Origin: Thermoplasmata archaeon
GTDB taxonomy: Archaea; Thermoplasmatota; Thermoplasmata; Lutacidiplasmatales; UBA184
NCBI GenBank assembly: GCA_030038655.1
Contig: JASHSP010000016.1
Span: forward strand, 1 to 46,178
Direction of reading: 5' to 3'
Length of the DNA: 46,178 nt
Position 1 is the stretch's first letter; each line of letters starts with the position of its first letter. The notes under the pieces were generated by a model. It had not been told where the DNA came from. It was given only the letters and a program-made list of their open reading frames with translations, and made no database searches. The position numbers and the translations under genes were made by a program. Of the stretch, positions 16,944-24,296 are shown piece by piece.

Positions 16944-17345
16944 CTAGGCGAGGCCCAGAGCGCTCCGCCCCGCGGCGGCGAGCAGCGCGTCCGCCCGCTC
17001 CGCGGGGGCGTAGACGTAGCCGGCCGGGCCGGCGGCCGCCCGGCGCCACGACCGCCCGTCCTCCTCGAACTCCGACGGCTCCGCCGCGATCTCGGTCGGG
17101 TTGCCGACCGTCGCCGCGGTCCGGCCGACCCGGAGCACGTCCGCCTCGGAATCTAGGACGACCCAGGCGAGGGGAACCACGACCGTCAGGTGCAGGAGCC
17201 GCGGACGGAGCTGCCGCTCCGTCTCGGTCTCGGTGCGGGTGAAGACGGCGTAGGGGCCGTCGGCGAGGTCCGCGAGCCGCTCGAACTGGAAGGTGCGGTG
17301 GCGGAATTCAAGGACGTTCACCTCGAGGTCGGCGTCCGTCAGCAC
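16944..17345 (-). CDS. Hypothetical protein
   Basis: I do not recognise this family. The 133-residue product has alternating beta-like segments (LHLTVVVPLAWVVLDSEADV) and an acidic/basic middle rich in Glu and Thr, with no Cys and no membrane helix. The end, with Ala/Leu repeats, looks helical. It starts with GTG at 17345 and is convergent with the aquaporin gene (10-nt gap). A weak case as a gene: support is the intact frame in a gap otherwise empty and divergence from the eL41 promoter region. Confidence is limited because random open frames are common at this GC content. Confidence 0.5.
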   Translation of the reverse strand: MLTDADLEVNVLEFRHRTFQFERLADLADGPYAVFTRTETETERQLRPRLLHLTVVVPLAWVVLDSEADVLRVGRTAATVGNPTEIAAEPSEFEEDGRSWRRAAAGPAGYVYAPAERADALLAAAGRSALGLA

Positions 17346-17406
17346 GATGGCGCGACGCAGGCCCGATAGAAGAAGCCGCCGGGCCGTCAGCCGTTCGGCG
17401 GGGCAG

Positions 17407-17416
17407 ACTTATTAAG
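17407..17416 (+). promoter_or_regulatory. TATA box for the eL41 gene
   Basis: The AT-rich ACTTATTAAG element lies about 43 nt before the ATG at 17454, predicting a leader of about 15 nt. Confidence 0.5.
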
Positions 17417-17453
17417 CGACGGAACTAGGCGCGCGCGTTCGGACGATGGCGTA

Positions 17454-17561
17454 ATGAAACGATCCTCCCGGGTATGGAAAAAGCGCGGCCACATGCGGTG
17501 GAAGTGGCGCAAGAAGCGGATGCGCCGACGCATGCGCGCCCAGAAGATGCGCAAGCAGTGA
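17454..17561 (+). CDS. rpl41e: Ribosomal protein eL41
   Basis: Very small, extremely basic protein of the large ribosomal subunit at the subunit bridge. The 35 residues start MKRSSRVWKKRGH and continue MRWKWRKKRMRRRMRAQKM; the MRWKW-x-KKR core is diagnostic of eL41. The longer start at 17454 is preferred over the internal ATG at 17493 because archaeal homologues (for example from Pyrococcus, as I recall them) have the same N-terminal extension MKRR.RKWKK. It is easily missed by gene finders because of its length. It has its own TATA-like element and is followed by the convergent zinc-protein/sucDC genes. Confidence 0.9.
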   Translation: MKRSSRVWKKRGHMRWKWRKKRMRRRMRAQKMRKQ

Positions 17562-17605
17562 GCCCCCCGATCGGAGACGGCGCCGCGCCCGGCGCGGTAC
17601 GACGG

Positions 17606-17833
17606 TCACCACGCGAGACGGTCGAGCTTGCGGCTGTCCCGGGTTGCCTTCTTCCACGCGCGGTAGTGCTCCCGGCACAGGGGCGCGCGGCGGCCCTTCT
17701 CGGGCAGGTCGGGAAACCCCTTCCTCGCCTCCGAGAGCGCCAGGTGACGCACCGACGGGCTCCCGCACCGCGGCACGAGGCACGGCTCGGGTTCCTGTTC
17801 GACCCTCGGCCGGGGACGATCGGCCGGGCTCAT
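17606..17833 (-). CDS. Small putative zinc-binding protein
   Basis: A 75-residue protein of unknown function. It has a possible metal site of Cys18, Cys23, Cys53 and His56 (CLVPRC and LCREH), the spacing of a small treble-clef-like finger, followed by a basic C-terminal helix (WKKATRDSRKLDRL). The ATG at 17833 overlaps the TGA of sucD by 4 nt (ATGA), so it is the last cistron of the sucC-sucD operon and probably co-translated. Zinc binding is inferred from residues only; a nucleic-acid or regulatory role is possible but not shown. Confidence 0.7.
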   Translation of the reverse strand: MSPADRPRPRVEQEPEPCLVPRCGSPSVRHLALSEARKGFPDLPEKGRRAPLCREHYRAWKKATRDSRKLDRLAW

Positions 17834-18714
17834 CGGCGCGCTCGCGACGCGACGATCTCCGCGACCATGTTCGGGACCTCGTACGGGAACCGCGCCACCC
17901 GCGCTCCGGCGCTCTCGAGGGCGGCGACCTTGGTCGCCGCGGTGCCCCGACCGCGGGCGATGATCGCGCCCGCGTGCCCCATCCGCTTCCCGGGCGGGGC
18001 GCTCCGGCCGGCGATGTAGGCGACCACGGGCTTCGTGAAGTGGTGCCGGATGTAGTCGGCGGCGTCCTCCTCGGCCGTGCCGCCGATCTCCCCGACCATC
18101 ACCATCACGTCCGTATCGGGGTCGGACTCGAAGAGGGGCAGCGCGTCCACGAACGAGGTCCCGACGACCGGGTCGCCCCCGAGCCCGATGCACGTCGACT
18201 GGCCGAGGCCGTGCTCCTTGATGCCGTTCACGATCTCGTAGGTCAGCGTCCCGCTCCGGGATATCACCCCGACTCGGCCGGGTCGGAAGACGACGTTCGG
18301 GATGATCCCGACCTTCGCTCGGCCCGGCGAGGCGATCCCCGGACAGTTCGGCCCGACGATCACCGCGCCGCGGGCCCGGGCGTACCGGTACATCACGAGC
18401 ATGTCGTGGAACGGGATGTGCTCGGTGACGATCACGCACAGCCGGATCCCCGCGTCGACCGCTTCGAGGAGCGCGTCCTTTGCGAACGGCGCGGGCACGA
18501 AGATGCACGTGGCGTTCGCCCCGGTCTTCTCGACCGCGTCCCGGACGGCGTCGAACACGGGAACCCCCTCGACCTCGGTCCCCGCCTTCCCCGGAGTGAC
18601 CCCGGCCACGACCTGGGTTCCGAACGCCTTCATCTGGGCCGTGTGGACCGTGCCCTGGTGACCGGTGATCCCCTGGACCACGACGCGGGTGGTCTCGGTC
18701 ACGAGAACGCTCAC
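17830..18714 (-). CDS. sucD: Succinyl-CoA synthetase alpha subunit
   Basis: CoA-binding subunit of succinate-CoA ligase (NDP-forming), a citric-acid-cycle enzyme giving substrate-level ATP or GTP. The 294 residues start with the CoA Rossmann domain ([15 protein letters not shown], 14-28), include GPNCPG (121-126), and carry the phosphorylated His247 in [10 protein letters not shown]. The start is a GTG at 18714 overlapping the sucC stop (GTGA); the frame above it is shadow of sucC. Its own stop overlaps the small zinc-protein gene. Normal length. Confidence 0.96.
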   Translation of the reverse strand: MSVLVTETTRVVVQGITGHQGTVHTAQMKAFGTQVVAGVTPGKAGTEVEGVPVFDAVRDAVEKTGANATCIFVPAPFAKDALLEAVDAGIRLCVIVTEHIPFHDMLVMYRYARARGAVIVGPNCPGIASPGRAKVGIIPNVVFRPGRVGVISRSGTLTYEIVNGIKEHGLGQSTCIGLGGDPVVGTSFVDALPLFESDPDTDVMVMVGEIGGTAEEDAADYIRHHFTKPVVAYIAGRSAPPGKRMGHAGAIIARGRGTAATKVAALESAGARVARFPYEVPNMVAEIVASRARR

Positions 18715-19844
18715 GGGGTGCCCCCCGCCGCGGCGACGACCGCCTCGGCCGAGGCGCGCAGGTCGGGGATCGACGTGACCCCGGCGGCCCGTAGGATCTC
18801 GATGCCTTCCCGCTCGTTGTTGCCGCGTATCCGGGCGACCAGCGGGAACCGGTTCGACTCGGGGACCTGCTGCATGGCGGCGACGAGTCCCGTCGCGACC
18901 GTGTCGCACCGGGTGACGCCCCCGAAGATGTTCAAGAAGACGGCCGTCGGACGGGCCTGCGCCATCAACAGGAACGCCTCGGTGACCTTCCGGGGGTCGT
19001 CGGTCCCCCCGAGATCGAGGAACACCCCCGGCCGCCCGCCGAGCTCCAGGAGCACGTCCAGGGTCGCCATCGTGAGGCCGGCGCCGTTGGCGATCACGCC
19101 GATGTTGCCGTCCAGCTGGACGAACGCGATGTCCTTCTCGCGGGCGATCTCCTCGAGGGGCGTACGGTCGTCTTGGATCTCGGCGTACTCCGGGTGACGG
19201 AACGCGGCGTCGTCCTCGATGATTACCTTCGAGTCGAGCGCGAGGAGGTGGCCGTCGACGACCGCGAGGGGATTGATCTCCACGAGCTCGGCGTCCTCGG
19301 CTTGGAAGAGGGACCACGCGCCGCGAAGCAGGGCGTCCAGCTCGCCGGCGAGCGTCCCGGTGAGCTGGAGCACCCGGGCGGCGCGTCGGCGCTCGTAGCC
19401 GGTGATGCCGGGGAACGGGTCGATGGGCTGGCGGTCGATCGCGCCGTCCGCGACCGTCTCGATCTCCACCCCCCCCTGGCCGCTTGCGATCAGCACCGGC
19501 GCGCGCAGACTGCGGTCGAGGGCGATCGACACGTAGAGCTCGCGGCCGATCGCGACCTTCCCCTCGAGCAGGACCTCCCGGACCTTTTCGCCCTTGAAGT
19601 CGAGCCCCAGGATGGCGGCGGTAGCGTCCCGGGCCTCGGCGGCCGAGCCCGCGAACCGTACGGCGCCGCCCTTCCCGCGGCCGCCTGCGAGCACCTGGGC
19701 CTTCACGACGCACGGTAACGGGACCGACCCTGCGGCGACGAGACGCTCCGCCTCGTCCGCGGACCGGACGACCTGGCCCGACGGAACCGGCATGCCGTAC
19801 TTCCGGAACAGTGCCTTTCCCCGCCACTCGGCGAGCTTGACCAT
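18711..19844 (-). CDS. sucC: Succinyl-CoA synthetase beta subunit
   Basis: ATP-grasp nucleotide-binding subunit of succinate-CoA ligase. The 377 residues contain KAQVLAGGRGKGGAVRF (ATP-grasp lysines and glycine loop), VEINPLAVV (metal-binding Glu/Asn), and the C-terminal CoA-ligase domain with GNIGVIANGAGLTMATLD and NIFGGVTRCD. The ATG at 19844 begins the conserved N-terminus (KLAEWRGKALFRKYGMPVP). A TATA-like GTTAAGAG lies at 19876-19883 on the - strand, predicting a leader of about 8 nt. First gene of the sucC-sucD-zinc-protein operon. Confidence 0.96.
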   Translation of the reverse strand: MVKLAEWRGKALFRKYGMPVPSGQVVRSADEAERLVAAGSVPLPCVVKAQVLAGGRGKGGAVRFAGSAAEARDATAAILGLDFKGEKVREVLLEGKVAIGRELYVSIALDRSLRAPVLIASGQGGVEIETVADGAIDRQPIDPFPGITGYERRRAARVLQLTGTLAGELDALLRGAWSLFQAEDAELVEINPLAVVDGHLLALDSKVIIEDDAAFRHPEYAEIQDDRTPLEEIAREKDIAFVQLDGNIGVIANGAGLTMATLDVLLELGGRPGVFLDLGGTDDPRKVTEAFLLMAQARPTAVFLNIFGGVTRCDTVATGLVAAMQQVPESNRFPLVARIRGNNEREGIEILRAAGVTSIPDLRASAEAVVAAAGGTP

Positions 19845-19944
19845 CGGTGACCCCGCGCCGCGAAAAGGGCGACTCTCTTAACGGCGGCGGGGGCGCGGCC
19901 CCCGTTCGCCGCCCGGGGGTGACGCGTTTCCCCGCCGGGGGGGC

Positions 19945-19953
19945 GCTTATGTA
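19945..19953 (+). promoter_or_regulatory. TATA box for the ZIP-like gene
   Basis: GCTTATGTA is centred about 31 nt before the ATG at 19980, predicting a leader of only about 5 nt. It lies in the 135-nt gap between the divergent sucC and the ZIP-like gene; a - strand element for sucC is at 19876-19883. Confidence 0.55.
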
Positions 19954-19979
19954 CCCTACCGACCCGACGAACGCGGTCG

Positions 19980-20744
19980 ATGGCGAGCTTCCTCGAGCTC
20001 GTGGTCCTCTCGAGCCTGATGGGGCTCGCGATCTTCCTGTCGCTCCCGGTCGTCCTGCTGAAGGCGGTCCGGTCGCGCACCGTGACCCTCCTGAACGCCG
20101 CCGCGATCGGCATTCTGGTCTTTCTGCTCGCGGACATCTTCTCCGACGCCGCCGCGTTCCTCTACCCGAACGGGGCCCTGGTCGGCAACGCGCGCTACAT
20201 GGTCGCGTTCGGCCTCGGCGTCGCCGCCTGTTACCTGGTGCTGTTCGCGACCGAGCATCCCCCGCAGGGCCGACACCGACCCCAGAGCCCGATGGGCCTC
20301 TCCGTGATCGTGGCCGCGGCGATCGGATTCCAGAACCTGACGGAGGGGCTGGTCTTCGGCGCGGCGTGGGCGGGGGGGCTGGTCGCCCTCTCCACTGTCG
20401 TGTTCGTCGGGTTCTCGCTCCAGAACGTGACGGAGGGATTCCCGATCACCGCGCCGCTGGTCGGGCAAGGGGATCGCCGGGTGGGCGCCATCGTGGCCGT
20501 CTTCCTCCTCGGCGGCCTCCCGACCGTCATCGGGGGAATCGCCGGCTACTTCTACCACAACGCGCTCCTCGACGTCGTCTTCGACGCGCTCGCGATCGGG
20601 GCGATCCTCTACACGATCGTGCCGATGCTGCGGATCTCCTTCCGTCCGGCCGATCCCCCCGAGCCGACCTACCTCAAGCAGCGGCTCGTTTACATCGGGC
20701 TCCTGATCGGGTTCCTGGTTGGCCTCGCCGTGAACGCGATCTGA
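19980..20744 (+). CDS. ZIP-family-like transporter with altered metal motifs
   Basis: Membrane protein of about eight helices and 254 residues with the layout of ZupT-type ZIP transporters, which import divalent metals. ZupT-like proteins carry HNxxEG in helices 4 and 5. Here the matching motifs are QNLTEG (Gln118-Gly123) and QNVTEG (Gln148-Gly153): both histidines are glutamine while Asn and Glu remain. Helix 2 adds Asp52 and Asp56. The loop before helix 4 (TEHPPQGRHRPQ) is short and His-containing. The altered site could mean different metal choice or a non-transport role. Single gene with its own near-leaderless promoter. Family call is good, substrate unknown. Confidence 0.8.
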   Translation: MASFLELVVLSSLMGLAIFLSLPVVLLKAVRSRTVTLLNAAAIGILVFLLADIFSDAAAFLYPNGALVGNARYMVAFGLGVAACYLVLFATEHPPQGRHRPQSPMGLSVIVAAAIGFQNLTEGLVFGAAWAGGLVALSTVVFVGFSLQNVTEGFPITAPLVGQGDRRVGAIVAVFLLGGLPTVIGGIAGYFYHNALLDVVFDALAIGAILYTIVPMLRISFRPADPPEPTYLKQRLVYIGLLIGFLVGLAVNAI

Positions 20745-20779
20745 GGCCGCGGAACGGCTCGGCCCGGCTGCCGGGGTTG

Positions 20780-22075
20780 TCAGGGACGACGGTCGGCCCG
20801 CACCTTCGAGGGAGCCTTCGGGTTGCGGGTTGGCTCCGGCAGGATGTCTGCCAGCTCACGGCCGAGATCGTCGAGCAACTTCCCCGCGATCTCTGCCTTC
20901 GGCCCGCGGATCCATCGCCGACTCTCCCCCTTCGGCAGAACCAGGATGCTCGCCTCGGTCGCCCCGACCGCCGAGAGATCGTTCGCCACCACCCAGTCGG
21001 CACCGACCTCCTCCCCGAGACGTCGACCCTCGCGCTCCAGCGCCTCGGCACCCCCGCCCGCCAGCAGCTTGTACGCGACCAGCCGAGTCGGGGCGGGGGC
21101 CAGCCGGCGGAGCTCCGGGAGTACCTTGGGGGCGCGGACCAAGCGGAGCGTGAGATGGGGGGTGTCTCTCGAAGGGATCTTGCCGGCGCGGGGGTTGAGG
21201 GTGAAATCCGACAAGGCCGCGGGCACGAGGACCGCGACCGAGCGCCTCAGCTCGGCGCGCCGACGGCGCGCGAGGGTCAGCAGGTCGCCGACGCTGCTCC
21301 ATCGATGGACCGGGATCCAGCCCGGGACCGGTACCTCGAGCGCCCCCGCCCACAGCTCCACCTCCGCTCCGCGGTAGAACGCCGCGGTCGCGAGCGCCAC
21401 CGCGGTCGCGCCCGAGCTCCGGTTCGTCACGGACCGCACCGCATCGACCGGCTCGCGCGACGCACCGCCGATGATCGTCACGCGCGCGCCCTTCCACGGC
21501 CCGACGGCGAGTCGATGCAGGACGGCGGCCGCGACCTCCTCCGGCGAGGCGATCTTCGCCTCCCCTTCGACCGACGGACCGAACAGGACCTCGACGCCCC
21601 ACGAGCGCAGCTTGCCGAGGCTCTCGACGACCGCGGGGTTCTGGCCCATGAGCGAGTGCATCGCGGGGGCGACCAGGATCGGCACACCGCCGCCGAGCGC
21701 CACGGAGGCGCAGGAGGTGACGGGGGTGTCGTCGATCCCGTGCGCGATCTTGGCGATCGTGTTGGCGGTCGCGGGAGCGATCAGGTACAGGTCGACCCGG
21801 CCCTCGCCGGGTCCCAGGAGGGCGACGTGCTCCACTCCGCCGGTGAGCTTGAGGACGGGGGGGTGACCGGTCGCGAACTCGATCGCTTCGGGTGTGATCA
21901 TCCGCGTCCCTTCGCTCGTCATCACGGCCCGGACCTCCGCGCCGTGGCGGATCAGTTCCCGAACGATCTTCGGGACTTCGACCGCCGCGATCGAGCCCGA
22001 GATGCCGACGAGCACGCGTCGCCCGTCCAGCAGGTGGCTCGTGTTCCCCCGGATCGCCCGGCTCGGATGCACCAT
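20780..22075 (-). CDS. coaBC: Bifunctional CoA biosynthesis protein CoaBC (Dfp)
   Basis: Joins phosphopantothenoylcysteine decarboxylase (N-terminal flavoprotein) and phosphopantothenate-cysteine ligase (C-terminal), steps 2 and 3 of CoA synthesis. The flavoprotein part shows GISGSIAAVEVPKIVREL (24-41), the active-site His in GGVEHVALLG and APAMHSLM. The ligase part shows the REPVDAVRSVTNRSSG block and the PAALSDF motif. A longer frame begins at 22129, but the ATG at 22075 (431 residues) is preferred: the extra 18 residues are Arg/Gly/Pro-rich and unlike the family, and the TATA-like element at 22134-22142 would place the transcript start near 22110. Divergent from the HAD gene. Confidence 0.9.
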   Translation of the reverse strand: MVHPSRAIRGNTSHLLDGRRVLVGISGSIAAVEVPKIVRELIRHGAEVRAVMTSEGTRMITPEAIEFATGHPPVLKLTGGVEHVALLGPGEGRVDLYLIAPATANTIAKIAHGIDDTPVTSCASVALGGGVPILVAPAMHSLMGQNPAVVESLGKLRSWGVEVLFGPSVEGEAKIASPEEVAAAVLHRLAVGPWKGARVTIIGGASREPVDAVRSVTNRSSGATAVALATAAFYRGAEVELWAGALEVPVPGWIPVHRWSSVGDLLTLARRRRAELRRSVAVLVPAALSDFTLNPRAGKIPSRDTPHLTLRLVRAPKVLPELRRLAPAPTRLVAYKLLAGGGAEALEREGRRLGEEVGADWVVANDLSAVGATEASILVLPKGESRRWIRGPKAEIAGKLLDDLGRELADILPEPTRNPKAPSKVRADRRP

Positions 22076-22133
22076 CGCTCGCTCCGGTCCGGTCGGCCGG
22101 CGACGACCGACCCCGACACCGCGAGGCACACGC

Positions 22134-22142
22134 CCTTAAAGG
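22134..22142. promoter_or_regulatory. Shared TATA-like element between coaBC and the HAD gene
   Basis: CCTTAAAGG is nearly symmetrical and sits between divergent genes. On the + strand it is about 26 nt before the HAD ATG at 22164 (leaderless). On the - strand it reads CCTTTAAGG and would give coaBC a leader of about 35 nt. Whether one element serves both directions is inference. Confidence 0.5.
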
Positions 22143-22163
22143 TCAGGAGGGCTCGGCGTCGCG

Positions 22164-23036
22164 ATGACCCCCTCTCCCGGAGACGGGCCGGCCCTGTCGG
22201 GACCGGACCCGGACCGATCCCCGGCTTCGGTGCCGCTTCCGGTCGTGAACGCGACCAGCTCGTTCACCGAGGTGCGCCGGCCCGTCCTCGCGCGGGGCGA
22301 GCCCCCGGCGCCGCGAACGGTGGAGCGGGGCGTCGTGCTGTTCGACCTAGACGGCACGATCCTCGACGACCTGGCGCTCATCAGCCGCGTCGCGGCGGAC
22401 GTGATGCACTCGTCGTTCGGCACGCCCCCCGAGGAGGCGCGGCTCCACTATCTCGCGACGACGGGCATGCCGTTCGAGGCCCAGCTGTCGCAGCTGTACC
22501 CCGAAGCCCCCGCCGCGCTTCGCGCGTCGACCGCGCGCACGTTCCACCAGCGCAAGGTCGCCGAGGCGTACTCGCGGGCGGAGCCGTTCCCCGAGGTGCC
22601 GAAGCTGCTCAAGCGGCTCGCCGCCGCGCGGTGGACCCTTGCCGTGACCACCGGCGCCGAAACGGAGATGGCGGATCTGATCCTGGAGCGGGAGGGCCTT
22701 CGGTACTGGTTCGAGGATGTCCTCGGCTCCGCCGACGGGACCAAGCGAGAGCACCTCGCAGAGTACCGGCGCCGGTACCCCGGCGCCCCGGTCTATCTGG
22801 TCGGCGACTCCCGTTTCGACATGGAGGCCGCGCGAGACACGACGGGCGTCGTTCCGCTCGGTCGGGCGAGCCGGCTCCGCGACTGGGCGCTCACTCCCAG
22901 CGACCTCAAGGAATGGGGCGCCGCCTGGGCCGATTACGATCTCGCCGAGCTGCCGGAAGTGCTGGACCGCCTGGCGCGCCCGAAGGCATCGCGCCGGACC
23001 GGCGGCGCACGTCGCCCGTCTTCCCGACGACGGTAG
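22164..23036 (+). CDS. HAD-superfamily phosphatase
   Basis: Haloacid-dehalogenase-fold hydrolase of the phosphoglycolate-phosphatase-like group. The 290 residues have a 55-residue Pro/Ser-rich N-terminal extension, then motif I VVLFDLDGT with Asp61 and Asp63, a helical cap, motif II in AVTTGAETEM, the motif III Lys in GTKREH and motif IV VGDSRFDMEAA. The C-terminal 20 residues are Arg-rich and unconserved. The ATG at 22164 fits the TATA element 26 nt upstream, so the low-complexity extension may be genuine. The stop codon ends on the base next to the 3' end of the convergent tRNA-His gene. Substrate unknown. Confidence 0.85.
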   Translation: MTPSPGDGPALSGPDPDRSPASVPLPVVNATSSFTEVRRPVLARGEPPAPRTVERGVVLFDLDGTILDDLALISRVAADVMHSSFGTPPEEARLHYLATTGMPFEAQLSQLYPEAPAALRASTARTFHQRKVAEAYSRAEPFPEVPKLLKRLAAARWTLAVTTGAETEMADLILEREGLRYWFEDVLGSADGTKREHLAEYRRRYPGAPVYLVGDSRFDMEAARDTTGVVPLGRASRLRDWALTPSDLKEWGAAWADYDLAELPEVLDRLARPKASRRTGGARRPSSRRR

Positions 23037-23143
23037 GGCCGGGACCGAGACTCTCCCGACCGGGGGGGATGCCCCCGGCCGATTTGAACCCGGGTCGAGG
23101 GATCCACAGTCCCCCAGGATAACCAAGCTACCCCATCCCGGCC
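23037..23143 (-). tRNA. tRNA-His (GTG) with an intron in the T-arm
   Basis: The 5' part folds as G-1 (23143), acceptor GCCGGGA, D-arm with G18G19, anticodon arm GGGGA-CTGTGGA-TCCCT with anticodon GTG, a 4-nt variable loop, and T-stem CCGGG with loop TTCAAA. The 3' continuation does not pair until 32 nt later, where T-CTCGG completes the T-stem and TCCCGGC-C pairs with the acceptor; the encoded G-1 faces C73, the histidine identity pair. Removing 23051-23082 gives a 75-nt tRNA with all stems closed. CCA is not encoded. The - strand AT-rich stretch CAAAGTTTTTCTT (23169-23181) is placed about 31 nt upstream as a promoter. The gene abuts the HAD stop at 23036. Confidence 0.9.
23051..23082 (-). 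other. 32-nt tRNA intron at position 59/60
   Basis: The intron/exon junctions fit a bulge-helix-bulge: outer helix CCGGG/CUCGG (T-stem), central strands UUCA and GGAG (three pairs, one A-G mismatch), 3-nt bulges AAU and AGU cut after the second base, and a 10-bp inner helix CGGCCGGGGG/CCCCCGGUCG closed by loop CAUCC. Because bases repeat at the junction, the exact cut may shift by one or two bases without changing the mature tRNA. Recognition by the tRNA-splicing endonuclease is inferred. Confidence 0.82.
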
Positions 23144-23168
23144 ACGCCGGTCGGACGCACGGCCCCGA

Positions 23169-23181
23169 AGAAAAACTTTGC
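23169..23181 (-). promoter_or_regulatory. Probable promoter of tRNA-His
   Basis: The only AT-rich stretch in this gap reads CAAAGTTTTTCTT on the - strand and is centred about 31 nt upstream of the tRNA 5' end. Confidence 0.45.
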
Positions 23182-23196
23182 CGCGCGGCCGAGGAG

Positions 23197-23445
23197 TCAC
23201 GTCGGCGGAGGCGGGCGCCTCGGAAGGTCCTCGCCCTCGAGCGCCCGCAGCCGCTCCCGGCGGTCGCGACCCTCCTCCCGGCCGACGTGGACGAAGAACG
23301 CCCCGAACCCGACAGCGATGCCCCCGGCGAGCCACGCCTCGAAAAGGGGAAGGCCGGCTCCGGCCGCGAGGAGGGCGAGCCACAAGGCGATGCCCAGCCC
23401 GAGGGTGATGACGCCGCCGACGACGAACCCCGTCTCCCGGAGCAT
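23197..23445 (-). CDS. Small two-helix membrane protein
   Basis: Unknown protein of 82 residues. Two hydrophobic helices (FVVGGVITLGLGIALWLALL and a second from WLAGGIAVGFGAFFVHVG) are followed by a charged, Arg/Glu-rich cytoplasmic-type tail ending in a proline run. No recognised motif. The ATG at 23445 places helix 1 near the N-terminus. It lies on the - strand between tRNA-His and a methyltransferase gene 44 nt upstream; a shared transcript with the latter is possible. Confidence 0.65.
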   Translation of the reverse strand: MLRETGFVVGGVITLGLGIALWLALLAAGAGLPLFEAWLAGGIAVGFGAFFVHVGREEGRDRRERLRALEGEDLPRRPPPPT

Positions 23446-23489
23446 CGTACTTCAGGCGGGCCGCCGACGCGAGCCCTGGACCGCCGCGA

Positions 23490-24191
23490 TCACCGGTACG
23501 CCCATACGACCGCCTGCCCGAAGAACTGCCACGGCACCCCGACGTGGGGGAACCCGGCACGGACCAGGGCCGCCGTCTCCGCCGCCAGCGTGCACGGGTG
23601 GTCGAACCGCTCGTGCGCGTGCCAGACCTCCTGGGGGCTTCGCCACCGCCCTTCTCGCACCGCGCGGACCCCCCCGCCCGACGCCACGCGGAAGTACTGG
23701 GCATCGAAGACCGTATCCTCGGGCAGATGGTCGTCGCCGTCGCCGAAGTACCCTCCGCGGCCGAGCGACCGATAGACGCGACGGAACAGCTGCCACTTTC
23801 CGGCGTCGGTCATGTGGTGGATCGCGAGAGCGGACAGGACCACGTCGTACTCTCCGTCCCACGAATCCTCCAGCCGACCGGCGCGGAGCTCGGCCCTTCG
23901 CCCAAACCGGCGCAGCCGTCGGCGGGCCCGGGCGATCATGCGGGGTGAGAGATCGATGCCGGTCAGGCGCGCGTGCGGGAACTCGGAAAGGATCGCCGAG
24001 GAGAGCGCGCCGGTGCCGACGCCCAGCTCGAGCACCCGAAAAGCGCGCGTCGAAACGAACGGGATCCCTCGCACCAGGGTCCGGTGGAGCTCGGAGTACC
24101 CCGGCATCGAGGCCCGGGCCGTGCGATCGTACCCCGCGGCCTCCCGGTCAAACTCGCGCCGGGCCGCGGCCGAACCCCTCGACTCCGGCAT
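23490..24191 (-). CDS. SAM-dependent methyltransferase, class I
   Basis: The 233 residues have the Rossmann methyltransferase motifs: motif I VLELGVGTGALS (53-64), an acidic end of strand 2 in LTGIDLSPRMIARAR, and motif IV VVLSALAIHHM, followed by LGRGGYFGDGD. The pattern is that of small-molecule methyltransferases of the UbiE/Methyltransf_25 type. The N-terminal helix (REFDREAAGYDR) matches the cap of this group. The ATG at 24191 has a weak TATA-like CTCTTTGAGG about 27 nt upstream. Substrate unknown; a second, different methyltransferase is encoded at 28842. Confidence 0.85.
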   Translation of the reverse strand: MPESRGSAAARREFDREAAGYDRTARASMPGYSELHRTLVRGIPFVSTRAFRVLELGVGTGALSSAILSEFPHARLTGIDLSPRMIARARRRLRRFGRRAELRAGRLEDSWDGEYDVVLSALAIHHMTDAGKWQLFRRVYRSLGRGGYFGDGDDHLPEDTVFDAQYFRVASGGGVRAVREGRWRSPQEVWHAHERFDHPCTLAAETAALVRAGFPHVGVPWQFFGQAVVWAYR

Positions 24192-24296
24192 CCGCGCAGG
24201 GCCACGGTTCCTCCCTCAAAGAGGTTGGCGACGCCGTAGTGCGACCCCGCAACCGATTTCCGCGGACCCGCACCCCCCAGGGCGGGGGACCCACGC

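Noticed and set aside
17493-17561. Shorter 22-residue eL41 from the internal ATG
   Set aside because: The residues upstream (MKRSSRVWKKRGH) match the N-terminal extension of archaeal eL41, so the 35-residue form is preferred.
22076-22129. Upstream start at 22129 for coaBC
   Set aside because: The extra 18 residues are Arg/Gly/Pro-rich, and a promoter at 22134-22142 would start transcription below that codon.
19847-23122. + strand open frame of over 1,000 codons across the ZIP, coaBC and HAD region
   Set aside because: It runs in other frames or opposite strand to genes with clear motifs and encodes low-complexity Arg/Pro/Gly sequence.
23083-23143. A truncated tRNA pseudogene
   Set aside because: The 3' half is present 32 nt further on and pairs perfectly after intron removal, with the G-1:C73 histidine identity pair intact.
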